From Orobanche coerulescens (Eukaryota; Streptophyta; Magnoliopsida; Lamiales; Orobanchaceae), in NCBI GenBank assembly GCA_033398695.1, contig CM065815.1, forward strand, positions 8,984,501 to 9,048,500: DNA of 64,000 nucleotides, written 5' to 3'. Below the pieces are notes generated by a model, which ran no database searches, had not been told where the DNA came from, and saw only the letters and a program-made list of their open reading frames with translations. Of the stretch, positions 1-10,090 are shown piece after piece. Within the stretch, counting starts at the first letter, position 1. The number at the start of each line of letters is the position of its first letter. The translations under genes were made by a program, and so were the position numbers.

Positions 1-236
1 AAACTAATTACCTTGTGAAATCTAGAAACTTTTGTAGGCCATTGATATTAGTGATCTAACGGCTGTAGATGAGTAGAATTATATGCATTTATGTATTTTT
101 TTATTGTATTATTTGTTGCATATACTAGCGACCAGCTTGATGCAACAAATAATAACAAATATGCAATGAAATTACATAATAATGCAATTGGGTTCTAGAT
201 TTCACCATTAAGAGTGTTTTCACCATAGTCAATCCC
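1..236. mobile_element. MITE-1, copy cut by the window edge
   Basis: This stretch matches 13294-13530 almost base for base, so it is the same short non-coding element lacking its first ~17 bases. It is a foldback: GTGAAATCTAGAAAC near the left end is the reverse complement of the segment near 192-206, and an inner hairpin (TTATTTGTTGCAT against ATGCAACAAATAATAA) occupies 105-155. It has no coding capacity. The class is probably hAT-like or Mutator-like, judged from the second copy. Confidence 0.75.
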
Positions 237-257
237 TATATGGGATATATATATATA

Positions 258-424
258 TGTTATCGGGTTTTTTTCCGGTTTTCTCGGTCCGGGTCTTATC
301 GGTTTCGGTTTAATGTTTAGAACTCGAATTCGAACTCGTTAATTGTCGGGTGAGTTTCGGTCCCGGGTTTTTCGGTCCGGTTCTTGACCGGGTTTCGGGT
401 TCACTCGGACCGTTAACAGCCCTA
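258..424. repeat. CGGTT/CGGGT-rich MITE fragment
   Basis: The stretch is dense in variants of CGGGTTTCGG, CGGTCCGG and CGAACTCG and ends in CAGCCCTA. This composition is typical of small non-autonomous plant elements built from short CGGTT-like subrepeats. The segment at 20555-21125 is a related, inverted and longer example. Confidence 0.45.
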
Positions 425-543
425 ACTACATGGACACTTCACATGGACCTGGCATTAATCTCATCAATCGGATTGATTATCGCATGGCTACATTTTTCAC
501 TTCAAAAAAACTGTGTCATTAATGCTCCTCACAAAATAGGTGT
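423..543. repeat. direct repeat, copy 1
   Basis: A ~120-bp segment starting TAACTACATGGACAC is repeated in the same orientation at 1035-1154 with few differences. No coding function is evident. Confidence 0.8.
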
Positions 544-1034
544 AGATCTTGATGTTAACACATTTTTGGTGGAAAGTAATTAAATATATCAATATAAGTC
601 GAATAGTGCACATCATTGTCATATATAACTCACGCCCTGCGACCGTGTGATGCACACAAATGTTTTCGTAAGATAAGTATTTTGACAAAATATTGATATA
701 TTTTTATCATTTTTTGTGTCGTTTTTTTAATTAAGTAAGTATATTTATTATTTCTCCAAAATTGTCATAAGGAAAATCAAATTAAAACGTACTAAGAACG
801 AATAATCATACATGCAATAAATTTTAAAAAAAAAAAAATTGAAGCAATAATAGACCATCTAATCAAGTAATGATGTTAGAAATAGTAATATATTATTGCA
901 TAAATTGTTTTACGTAAAATTTACACGATGATCGGTATTCATCTCCCAAGTAACATCTACAATCATTAAGTGACTAAATGAATACATGCATTTCTATCTC
1001 AATAACTACATGGACACTCACATTTGTATCTCAA
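544..1034. other. AT-rich intergenic DNA
   Basis: This is low-complexity AT-rich sequence with a poly(A) run near 827-838. It shows no gene, splice-like exon or transposon end. A partial third copy of the TAACTACATGGACAC segment begins near 1003. Confidence 0.6.
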
Positions 1035-1154
1035 TAACTACATGGACACTTCACATGGACTTGTCACTAATCTCATCAATCGGATTGATTATCGCATGGC
1101 TACATTTTTCACTTCAAAAAACTGTGTCATTAATACTCCTCACAAAATAGGTGT
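1035..1154. repeat. direct repeat, copy 2
   Basis: Second copy of the segment at 423-543, in the same orientation and about 610 bp downstream. It lies between the MITE remnants and the upstream region of the F-box-associated locus. Confidence 0.8.
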
Positions 1155-1290
1155 CATTAATACTCCCCAATGATTTTTAGGACCTAATCTTTCTATATTT
1201 ATGATTAATGATTGAGTTCGAATTTTCTTTTTCTAATTAAAAACAAAAATTAAGTACTTTTGTGCTTTAACAAAAAAAAAAAAATAAGTA

Positions 1291-1297
1291 TATAAAA
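1291..1297 (+). promoter_or_regulatory. TATA-like box upstream of the F-box-associated locus
   Basis: TATAAAA lies about 320 bp before the ATG at 1610. The sequence between looks like a plant 5' leader, with pyrimidine runs and no long ORF. The site is only a candidate because AT-rich plant DNA gives many chance matches. Confidence 0.3.
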
Positions 1298-1609
1298 ACT
1301 TAAACTATAAAAATTAGTGCCGGAGTGGTTATTTTGCCTAATAACATTCTCAGCGCCGCCGCAAAAAGAAAGAAAAAAAAATAACGAAAGGGTAAAAGAT
1401 TGTAGGGCTACGGCGACTCGCCGAATTAGGCTGCCTTGAAAGGTTACGTAATATCTGATTCCAGAGTATACAAACGGGAATTTCAGGTCGTGAATTTTTA
1501 CGAATTTATGTTTTTTTTTTTTTTGAATCGGAATCAGAAATTTGTCGTCGGAGAAAGTTTTTTCCTGTTCGTCTATGATGATGAATAATTGTATTTTTTT
1601 TATGTTAGA

Positions 1610-2691
1610 ATGGATACCGTTGTTCCGCCGACGGATATTGATGAACCTGTCCCCAACGCTGATCGGGTTCTTGTGAAACGTTATCACGGTAACGGCGGTG
1701 ATAAGCATTTTTTATCTGCTCTTTCTCCCCAAGACCTTTCTCTCTCTGAAGACCATGAGAACATCGACCTTTCCTTTTATAAACATGATCTGATGATGTT
1801 ACTGTTGGTACTTGTCGAGGGTTGTTGTGTTTCGACAATTATGGGGGCAAGATTGTTCTTTGCAACCCAACAACCAAAGAGTTGAAATTCCTTCCTCCAC
1901 CCAGGATGGAACGCCATCCGAATGTGACCGTTTTCTTTGGTAGTGGTTTAGGGTATGATAGGTATTCCGACGACTACAAAGTCGTAAGAAATTTCGGTCA
2001 TGCTTATTACAATAAAGATGGCTCTCGTCGTAGTAGCAAGGAAGTAACCGAGTTGTATTCGCTTAAAAGTGATTCTTGGAAGGAGATTTCGGGCCCTGAT
2101 GCCACTATCCACTGTGGGGGTGGTACTTTTGTTAGTGGGAGTTGTTATTGGATAGCAACCTTTTCTTCTGGAAATAGAGTTCTGTCGTTCGACTTTACTA
2201 CCGAAAGCTTCGCGTCCGTCCCTTTACCACCATCCGGTAAGCATTATTTATACTTTTTTTATGACCTTGCCGTGGTTCATGATATGTTAGGTGCTATTGG
2301 CTATTGGAGACCACAAACATATGAGATGTCTGGACTTGCTGAGATACAACCTCCTGAGTCTCCCAAGATATTTGGAGTTTCTAACTCTTTTGAGCTTTGG
2401 GTATGGAAAGAAAGGTCGTGGGCCAAATCATTTGTCGTCTCTCTATGTGATGTTGAGAGACCATTGGGGTTAAATGATGGTCGATTTTTGTTTCTTGAGA
2501 AAAAAACTAGTCATCAACTCAGTCAGCTAACAGTTTATGATTCGAAAATTAAAGAGTTGGAGAAACTCGATATCTACGACTATCCTAAACAGATGAAGGT
2601 ATTTTCTTATTTCGAGAGCAAAGTTCCGCTGCCGGATGCGAAGCCAATAAATGGGTTCGGTTTTCATCTAGTCCTTTTCTGTCTAGGATAA
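1610..2691 (+). pseudogene. F-box-associated (FBA) domain protein, one frameshift, no F-box
   Basis: The reading starts at ATG 1610 (MDTVVPPTDIDEP), runs 61 codons, then changes frame near 1792 and continues to the stop at 2689-2691, about 360 residues in all. The second part carries the F-box-associated domain: GLLCF, KIVLCNPTTKELKFLPPP, GLGYDRYSDDYKVV, ELYSLKSDSWKEI, and later VWKERSW. Family members act as substrate-binding subunits of SCF ubiquitin ligases, and the CPR1/SLF-like branch is the closest match by eye. The N-terminal F-box of about 45 residues, which binds SKP1, is not visible upstream, so the protein may be N-terminally truncated or lack SCF activity. The frame change fits loss of one G in CTGG at 1790-1792: adding it restores the run DLDDVTVGTCRGLL. 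It could therefore be a sequence error and the gene intact. It lies just outside the duplicated block and has no second copy here. Confidence 0.75.
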
Positions 2692-2884
2692 TTCTCTCAT
2701 GCTTTTTGCTACTTTTGACTGTTGGAATGGGTATACTTTTAAAAGTTTCAGTATCTCTAAATTTTGAATATAAATGATGTATGAGCACATTTTGTGTTTG
2801 CTCACCTTTTTAATTTCTTCACTCACTTTGCTAACGAAAGCTCTCTCTTCTTTACTTCCTCTTTGAAATTCATTAGTGCAGATC

Positions 2885-3328
2885 CTATAGTGAGGACGAG
2901 GGGGACGAGGATGATGTGGAGGAGGAGCATAGGAGGAGGATGACGAGGAGGAGGATGACGAGGAGGAGGAAGAAGAGGACGAGGAAGATGAGCTGGCCGA
3001 TGTTTGAGATGATGTTGAAGGTTCGTTCAACGAGGAAAAGGACGATGAGGAAGAGGATGATTCAAACAATAAACCATTGTCCACAAGACATTGCCGGTTG
3101 ACACATCCAGGCATCAAAGAAGTCGAGCTCCCGCCACCTGAAAACCCACCCTTACGATGAGGCTTTCTATGTTGAAGGTTTGTTCAACGAGGAAGAGGAC
3201 GATGAGGAAGAGGATGATTCAAACAATAAACCATTGTACACAAGACATAGCCGGTTGACACATCCGGGCATCAAAGAAGTCGAGCTCCGGCCACCTGAAA
3301 ACCCACCCTTACTATGATGAGGCTTTCA
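2885..3328 (+). pseudogene. acidic-repeat coding relic with a 158-bp tandem duplication
   Basis: A purine-rich run of GAG/GAC/GAT codons (2885-3012) reads as a Glu/Asp tract in one frame and leads into two 158-bp direct repeats, 3013-3170 and 3171-3328. Each repeat reads roughly VEG-FNEE-DDEEEDDSNN, then TRH-RLTHPGIKEVEL-PPENPPL, broken by stops such as the TGA near 3005-3007. The conserved frame in both repeats suggests the residue of an acidic nuclear-type protein gene. I do not recognise the family. Block B keeps only one repeat (45477-45631). Confidence 0.4.
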
Positions 3329-3790
3329 ATATTTTTTTGCGTGTAGTTTCTATCGGCATCTCGTGTTTATCTTTATTTTCTTGCAAGGTTATTTTTGTAA
3401 TATTTTCAAGAATCCTTTATGCTTGTGGTTGCCTATACCATATGGAAAATACCGTGTATTTATGCTTCGATATGATACAATATCACAAGAATTTCCATTT
3501 TTAAAGATGGATCTGAATTTGAACAAGTTTACATCGATATATGAAATCAGAAAATATATTATATTGAAAGTTCTTGCAATATACCTCTGCTATTAATTTT
3601 TTTAATATAATTTTTTTTTTGTTAATCAAATATTATTATTGTAGAATGCATCTTCAACTTCAATAAGCTTGAAGCTCGTGTACTGATTTTGTATCCCTAA
3701 TGATAAGAGAACTCATCATTATAAAGGTAATCAAGTGACGAACTCAACTTTTTGGTTGAAAAAGAGTTACTGTACCAACGGTCACTAGAG
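3329..3790. other. intergenic part of block A
   Basis: AT-rich sequence matching 45632-46085. It holds short open frames but no recognisable protein or transposon terminus. Confidence 0.5.
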
Positions 3791-3998
3791 CCAAGATCTC
3801 CAACTTTATAGCAAAAGGCGAAATCCCCAGGACCCCCACCCCCGGCCCGACAGAGATTGGTGGAGGAATTAAATCATGGTGACTCAACAGTCCACTAGGT
3901 GGGAGGAACAGTGCATGGTGCCCACAAGGAGTTATCCCCCACATTGGAGGGATAAAACTCCCACACTGCGGCTGCCAGGACCAAGATCTCCAACTTTA
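3791..3998 (-). mobile_element. SINE-like insertion with 18-bp target duplication
   Basis: Position 3809-3980 (172 bp) is absent from block B. It is flanked by perfect 18-bp direct repeats CCAAGATCTCCAACTTTA at 3791-3808 and 3981-3998. Block B has a single near-match at 46086-46103, the empty site. On the minus strand the insert ends in GGGGGTCCTGGGGATTTCG, resembling the 3' parts of short tRNA-derived plant SINEs. No clear pol III B box was found. It has no coding capacity. Confidence 0.6.
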
Positions 3999-4620
3999 CT
4001 CCCAAAGGCACTTGTTCGTACCCGGTGTTTTATTCAGGTCGATAACTTTATCTAGCGCCAAATCATTTTTTTAATAAATGCATAGCTAGTTCGAATTCAT
4101 TGGCACACCATGGTAACTCACAAATGTACCATTTTTCGTCCGCACATGCTCTAAGATATATTTTTAAATACAAATAAATTAGGTCCAAATTAACATGTAG
4201 CTACCTAAATCGGTTTATGTTAACTATGGATATACAATATAACTAGAGTATAGCTACTCAAATTGTAATTTGCAATTTATCAACACGGTGACTTTCAAAC
4301 TGCAATTTGCACTCAATATGACCAAGAATATAGCTAATCAAATAGTTAATTAATCAAACATAGCTTTCAAAAATCATAAAAAAAAAATTAGATCAATAAC
4401 TGGTATAGCTTACAAAAACTTTAGGTTAAAAAACATGATGAAAAACACAAGTAAATGTTCAATTTACATAAATATAATAAAATCTTATATTATAGAAACA
4501 CGAATTGAGAAATAAGTTGGAACTTGAAAAAGGTTTAAGTAGGCGAGATGTGGATTGACTAAACCGCAAAGTAGAATCAATTGAAAGGCGACATAAACCC
4601 TAATTGATACATCGCAAAAA
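3999..4620. other. AT-rich intergenic DNA
   Basis: Partly matches 46104-46620 in block B with heavy divergence and indels. No gene was seen. Confidence 0.5.
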
Positions 4621-5215
4621 TCAAAAGCCGAGAGAACTCATACCATATGGTGACCTCATCAATGGGATGCATCCATATGAAACTGGAGATAAATCGATTA
4701 AGCTTGTGAACTGGATAAGATGTGGATTAACAAAATCGTAATGAAGCTGGAAATTGTAGATAAATAAAACTAAATAAAACTGAGAAAATGGAATTCCTTC
4801 AAAATTTAAATAGTTAAATGGAGTCCTAATAGAGCGGCACCGGTGAAGGAGAGAAGAAAATACAAAAAAGAGGACAGGCACAAAAATTTGAATGGGCAGA
4901 AAACGGACATATAATAAATAACAGGAAAATATTCGCTATCGAATACCCAACTAGTTACAACCAATATTAAGCGTAAACGTCTCAAGACTCATTCGACACT
5001 AAAACAGTAAAATCCAAGTAAATATCCTAATTCATCCATAATCTACACATGACAATTACCGCGAAGTAATATCAAGTCTGGATCGCTTCCAGTCTCGAGC
5101 TTTTTGAACCCTTAACCTCTGCAATTTTGAACTCCCTCAAGCAATAGAGCTTTTATTTCGCTCAGGTCAGTCAATGGCTCCAGCTTTAGAATCGGCATAT
5201 GTCATATACTGCACC
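4621..5215 (-). other. exon-like remnants, unrecognised gene
   Basis: On the minus strand a short frame around 4640-4760 reads SLIDLSPVSYGCIPLMR and ends at a GTATGAG donor. A second exon-like stretch lies at about 5060-5215. In block B the matching second stretch (47274-47425) is an open exon with flanking AG and GT, while the A copy carries indels. I do not recognise the parent gene. This could be a captured or decayed host gene. Confidence 0.3.
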
Positions 5216-6061
5216 TGAATATTACTGATCGATATAATAAAGTCATTTAAGGGTCATTAATATTCAAATTATCCCTGATATAAAGACAGCACTGGACATA
5301 CCAACCAATAATATATGGTACGCATCAGCCAAATTTTGCTGTAGACAAACCAGCCAAACCTATGAATATCAAACAACTAATAAAATTAGGGGAAAAAATA
5401 AGCATAAATGTCTAAAGGCTACGTTCGATTAAATTCAAATGCAATTCTCTTTTAAATTTTCGAGCTTTTCAAACCTTTTCGATTCTGTCTGCAGGATTTC
5501 TGGAGGAGCTGCAATCTTCCATAAAGTGCTAGACTTGGGAGAGGGGAAAAGTTTGGCGGGTAAAATTAAAAAAAAAAAAAAAAAAAAAAGCAAAAACAAA
5601 ACAAAAAATAAAATGATCTGTTAAATAAAGAAAAAATGATCATGTTATATAATATAGATTATGAGTCATGAGTGTGCTTCTCCTGTCTTTCCTTTCTGCA
5701 TTTTTAGGACCTGATTCAATTTGGAAACTATCCACTTGTTGGTCGTGGATGACATGCTCCAAAATTTTCGGAAGGAAATGAGAGGTTATATTTTAGTGTT
5801 TCATAAATGTTAGGATATAAAGTAAGACATTCAAGAAAAGGAACATAAATAAATTTGTGTTAAGAGACTTAATCTACCAATTAACTAAGCTTTTGCAAAA
5901 ATGAAATTCATAAAACTCCACTTTAAGGACGTTTTTTTTTTTTAAACATGAAATAGTTGGAAAATGAAGTACACCATATTACATAAAAGATATGGTTTAA
6001 TAAAACGGAAAATAGATAAATAGGTTAAGCAATTTCCACAAATATTATTAAAATATGTTAA
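5216..6061. other. AT-rich intergenic DNA with poly(A) run
   Basis: Matches 47426-48261. It includes a long A run near 5568-5589, shorter in block B, and no supported gene. The right end shares homology, inverted, with 12190-12370. Confidence 0.55.
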
Positions 6062-6662
6062 CCCTAGAGGAAGAATTTCAGCACATATTGTAGTTTGATA
6101 AAATGGGCTTGGAAACGGGACAAATGTGATTCTCGATCTATGATATTTAGTTGATACCAAGGTAAATTCGTCAATCGGAAAAAGAAAATTCTCGGACCCA
6201 ATTCAAGTTTAGAAGATCTCGTTGTTCTACCACGCACACCCATTTGACATCTATCTCCTTGTATTTTATTTTGCTTGTAAACTGTTGGCTGCACCCAACG
6301 GTTTACAAGCAAAACAAAGGGAGATGGATGTCAAATAGGCATGAGCAGTAGAACAACGAGATTTTCTGCACTTTGAATTGTGTCCGAAAACTTCTTTTTA
6401 CGATCAATGAAATAACCCTTGGTATCAACTAGATATCGTAGCTCGAGAATCACATTTGTCACCTTACTGCACCATCTGCTATGGAGCTCTACCTTCAAGC
6501 CCTTTTTTTATCGCGACTCTTATCTTTCGGACTGGGGTTGGTACACCAAGCTTTAAGTCGAGATCTGCAAAAATTGGATCTTTACAAAATTTAACCTGAC
6601 TGGTGTTTTCCAAACCCATTTTATCAAACTGCAATATATGATGAAGTTCTTTCTATGGGGTC
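6062..6662. repeat. FB1 inverted repeat carrying a captured exon
   Basis: The left arm (6062-~6290) is the reverse complement of the right arm (~6295-6662). The turn lies near 6300, where GTTTACAAGCAAAACAAA faces its complement. The right arm contains about 125 bp more than the left, namely the start of the exon-like segment (splice-like TTTTTGCAG, then LKLG-P, VRKIR). The shared part encodes VTNVILELRYLVDTKG on the minus strand and a mirrored copy on the plus strand. Transcripts across it would form a hairpin of about 230 bp. Confidence 0.75.
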
Positions 6663-6834
6663 AACAGATATTTGTTTTTATTTCTATTAAACTTTGTATC
6701 TTCTAGACATTAAGGTGTATTTGATATGATTGATTAATTGGTTTAATGGATATAAATACATCGGAACGGAATGGAGTTTATCTGTTTGGCCTCACGGGTC
6801 GAAACGAACCAAACCCGTCCGGGTCATCTAGATG

Positions 6835-6872
6835 CCCCCCACCCACCCACCCACCCACCCACCCACCCCACC
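6835..6872. repeat. (CCCA)n microsatellite
   Basis: Seven or so CCCA units follow a C6 run. The minus strand is GGGT-repeated and could form a G-quadruplex. In block B (49056-49078) the array is much shorter. Confidence 0.9.
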
Positions 6873-6964
6873 TACTCACCTCCCTTGGTCTTTGTCAAGG
6901 TGGAGACATTATACATATAGGGGACAATATCTCATGTGAGATAAAGTAGGTGATTTGGTCTTGG

Positions 6965-7525
6965 TGTTGGAGGTGAACAAAAGAAGAGAAGACTTCTCTT
7001 GTTGCCCACTTGAACACAACTCACGTTCATTTTGCAAGAGAGAGAGAAAAATAATTTTTCTCCAAGTCTTCATCATCTTCATCATTCTTCCACCATTATC
7101 ATCTTCATATTTTCTTAGAAAAAAATTGAGAGATAAATAAGAGAGAAAATATATCTAAGTGTTGTAGATTATATTAGCAAGCTCCTATCACTTCGTTCTA
7201 GCCGTGTTCTTAGAGGACAACGAGGTGAAGTCGTTCCGGCCGTCTTTCCGGCGCGTGGTAAGTAGAGACGCGGTGTTTTCAGCGTTGGATCATCCAAGAG
7301 CTTGACGAATCGGATTCGTGGGAAGATCACCGGAAGTTGGGGAATCGCATACGTGGAGCACACCATCTAATCAACGGACTACGAGGGTATGATTTCGGAT
7401 CTTCCTTTGTTTCGTTTTAATATTCATATATACGTAGCTTGATCGATCCTCTTAAGGGATTCAGATCAAATTAGATTCGTATATTGCTTCCGCTGCGCCT
7501 TCGTTTTAGGCACCGAATCCCAACA
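6965..7525 (+). mobile_element. copia-type LTR, probably solo
   Basis: The segment opens TGTTGG and closes CCAACA, the inverted ends usual for Ty1/copia LTRs, and is 561 bp long. The 3' part has the style of plant copia LTRs (CTCCTATCACTTCG, CTTCCGCTGCG, GAATCCCAACA). No primer-binding site or polyprotein follows, so it is probably a solo LTR. The flanking five bases do not match, so no target duplication is claimed. A near-identical copy is at 49172-49722. Confidence 0.6.
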
Positions 7526-7645
7526 CGTTTATGTTGGACATTGTTGTTACTTGTGGTTTTGAGCATTGTCATTGGAGTTTTCATCGGTTGATCTGATTGA
7601 TTATGGTTTGGATATTGTTATTACAATATTGAAGTTTTGAAATGA

Positions 7646-7733
7646 GTGGGGTATGAATTTAGCCATGTGGATCCCATGTAGGGATTCACGGCGCTGTGGC
7701 ATACCCTGAATATCTTGGGGGCATTACAAGATA
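7646..7733 (+). mobile_element. gypsy LTR end fragment
   Basis: This ~88-bp stretch is the reverse complement of the outer end of the gypsy LTR at 26152-26240 (CATACCCTGAATATCTT, GGATCCCA). It is only a fragment, joined directly to copia sequence on the right. Confidence 0.65.
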
Positions 7734-8381
7734 TGTCGCGCTCTTTTAGTCCTTGGACCAAAGTTTGTTTTTCCCATTGAGTTTTCACTTGGTAAAGTTT
7801 TTAACAAGGCGACCTATGAAAAAATCCTTACAATGACGCGTTGTACTTCTATTCAACTTAGACCAAGAGGTACTTTTTCCACTGGGTTTTTCCTTGGCAT
7901 AGTTGTGAGGGCAACTTGACACTTGACTCCTATGATTTGAGGTACTCGTCAGGGGGAGTTTACATGACATGTTGTGTTTGTGCAATGCAATCTTTTTCCT
8001 CATCAAGTCTTTATTTTTCCCATGGGGTTTTGTTTTGGCTAGGATAAGTTTTTACAAAGCCAACATCTTCTGCACCATTGTTGTATTAGTGCTAGACACA
8101 GGGGAGTGTTCCGGGAATTATTACTCCCGGGATGTGTCTTACCTAATACTGATTAGAATAGGTATCATAGATGGTAGGGATTCTAGATCCTTTTAAAGGT
8201 AGTAAGATTCTATTTGATGTCTCTCCTTGTGAGGAATCGTATGTATGGAATGAGTCTCATTATAAAGCCTATATAAAGGCCCTTCTATCAATGTTATCAA
8301 TACAATGGTTTTACATCTTTTGCTTTATACTGCTTTCTTTACTACTTCTCCTAAGACAAGAACAATACATATATAATACTG
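7734..8381 (+). mobile_element. copia retrotransposon 3' end with truncated LTR
   Basis: The repeated phrases TTTTCCCATTGAGTTTTC, ACTGGGTTTTTCCTTGGC and TTTTTCCCATGGGGTTTT are those that precede the polypurine tract in plant Ty1/copia elements. A purine tract AGGGGAG leads into TGTT at 8107, the likely LTR start. The LTR has a TATA motif and is cut by FB2 at 8382. No polyprotein remains upstream. Copy in block B: 50374-51026. Confidence 0.6.
8268..8277 (+). promoter_or_regulatory. TATA box of the copia LTR
   Basis: CCTATATAAAGGC sits about 160 bp inside the LTR, the usual place for the U3 promoter. If active it would transcribe rightward straight into hairpin FB2. Confidence 0.5.
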
Positions 8382-9712
8382 ATTCAAATAATTTTGCAAG
8401 TCTCGGCTTAAAGCTCGATGAACCCATTACGGTCCGAAAAATAAGATTTGTGATCAAAAAAACTTTGGCTTCAAAGTAGAGGTGCACGGCAGGGGGTGCG
8501 CGAACGGGACGAACGTGATTATGGAGCTGAGATATCTGGTCGATATGAATGGTAATTTTGTCGATCAGATAAAAAAAAATTCAGGCTCAATTCAAGATTT
8601 GGACGACCTTGTTGTTTTACCTCGCACGCCTGTTTTACTTCTCCTTTGTACTTTTTTTTTGCTTGTATCAAATAAACATCTAATGCCTTCTTTTTGTCGC
8701 TAGAAATATCTATTTTAATTAAGATATAATTATTTAATTTTAGCATATATTTGCGTTTAGGAAATAAATGAAAAATATTATTGGAAAGGTTGAGTATATA
8801 GCGACCATGTTATGTTGGAATTTCAATTCCATGTAAATATTAGAGCATTTAGGTATTAATAATCAAACATATCTTTCTGTGTGGATGAAAAAATTGGTAA
8901 TAGATAACAATGCAACAATTGTTATCACTTATTCAAGTATTTTATTTTAAATTTCAATGAAAGATGATGCTTTCATTAATCATAATTTTATGGTTAACTT
9001 GTATTTTGAGTAATTTAGATTACTTAATCCTATCTTAAGTAATTAGACCTATATTTTCTCCTCAAAATGTCGCATTGTTACCTGTATTACATTTATACCC
9101 ATAAAATCATGATTAATGAAAGCATCATTTTTCATTGAGATTTAAAATAAAATATTTGAATAAGTGATAACAATTGTTGCATTGTTATCTATTACCAATC
9201 TTTTCACCCACACAAAAAGATATGTTTGATTATCAATACCTAAATGCTCTAATATTTACATGAAATTGAAATTCCAACATAATATGGTCGTTATATACTC
9301 AATTTTTTCAATAATATTTTTTATTTATTTCCTAAATGCAAATATATGCTAAGATTAAATAATTATATCTTAATTAAAATAGATTTTTCTAGCGACAAAA
9401 AGAAGGCATTAGATGTTTATTTGATACAAGCAAAAAAAAAAAATACAAAGGAGAAGTCAAACAGACGTGTGAGGTAAAACAACAAGGTCGTCCAAATCTT
9501 GAATTAAGCCTGAGAATTTTTTTCTCTGATCGACAAAATTACCATTCATATCGACCAGATATCTCAGCTCCATAATCACGTTCGTCCCGTTCGCGCACCC
9601 CCTGCCGTGCACCTCTACTTTGAAGCCAAAGTTTTTTTGATCACAGATCTTATTTTTCGGACCGTAATGGGTTCATCGAGCTTTAAGCCGAGACCTGCAA
9701 AATTATTTGAAT
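8382..9712. repeat. FB2, 1.3-kb palindrome
   Basis: The left arm 8382-8994 is the reverse complement of the right arm 9099-9712 with only scattered mismatches. The loop 8995-9098 is about 100 bp. Both arms carry the same exon-like coding segment in opposite orientation (left arm on plus, right arm on minus). The copy at 51027-52345 keeps the palindrome, so it predates the duplication and is not a local assembly fold. Confidence 0.9.
8405..8640 (+). pseudogene. captured exon of an unrecognised host gene (mirrored in the other arm)
   Basis: After an intron-like TTTTGCA(A/G) the sequence reads LKLDEPITVRKIRFVIKK, then in a shifted frame VEVHGRGCANGTNVIMELRY, then LVDMNGNFVDQ and DDLVVLPRTP. The same protein segment recurs in FB1, at 11996-12370, and in their block B copies, always with the core VE(V/L)H-R and TNVI-ELRYLVD. 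Base changes that preserve this reading suggest it came from a real gene. I could not identify the family. The right arm (9440-9690) carries the inverted copy on the minus strand. Confidence 0.5.
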
Positions 9713-10090
9713 TGTAAGCAAAGCTATACAACCAACAATCCAACAAACTACTCAATTCTATCATCTACTCTAACCTCTATGACTTCAAATACTGCATCAC
9801 TTTGCCATATTGATCCCGTACTGTGGCAATGGATAATTGACATTGCCTTACCACTGGACTACTCTCATCACAAAACTTTCTTCTATTTCTCTCTTTCCAA
9901 AGCCAATACACCACTATGGACAAAACCAATCTGTAAAGGAACTGTTTACCAGATTTGGTTGTGCATTGGGTCTTCATATATTCCAGCTCATCCTGCCATT
10001 CATATACATGAGTATGCAACCCACACCAATCAGCCTCCACACCATCGAAGAGAAAGAACAAATGGTTATGGGACTCATTTTGTTTGTTCT
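9713..10090 (-). pseudogene. LINE reverse-transcriptase 3' fragment (zinc-binding region)
   Basis: The minus strand reads ADWCGLHTHVYEWQDE and then LVLSIVVYWLWKERNRRKF, the C-terminal end of the zinc-binding region and following segment found in plant L1-type LINE polyproteins. The LINE piece at 34480-35008 is a second, less truncated relative (ADWCGIHSHSNDW). Only about 100 residues survive and no catalytic domain is present. It fills the gap between palindromes FB2 and FB3, and overlaps the FB3 edge. Copy in block B: 52346-52720. Confidence 0.65.

Noticed and set aside
2683..3117. Serine-rich minus-strand frame
   Set aside because: It is the complement of the Glu/Asp codon run, and poly-Ser is the expected shadow.
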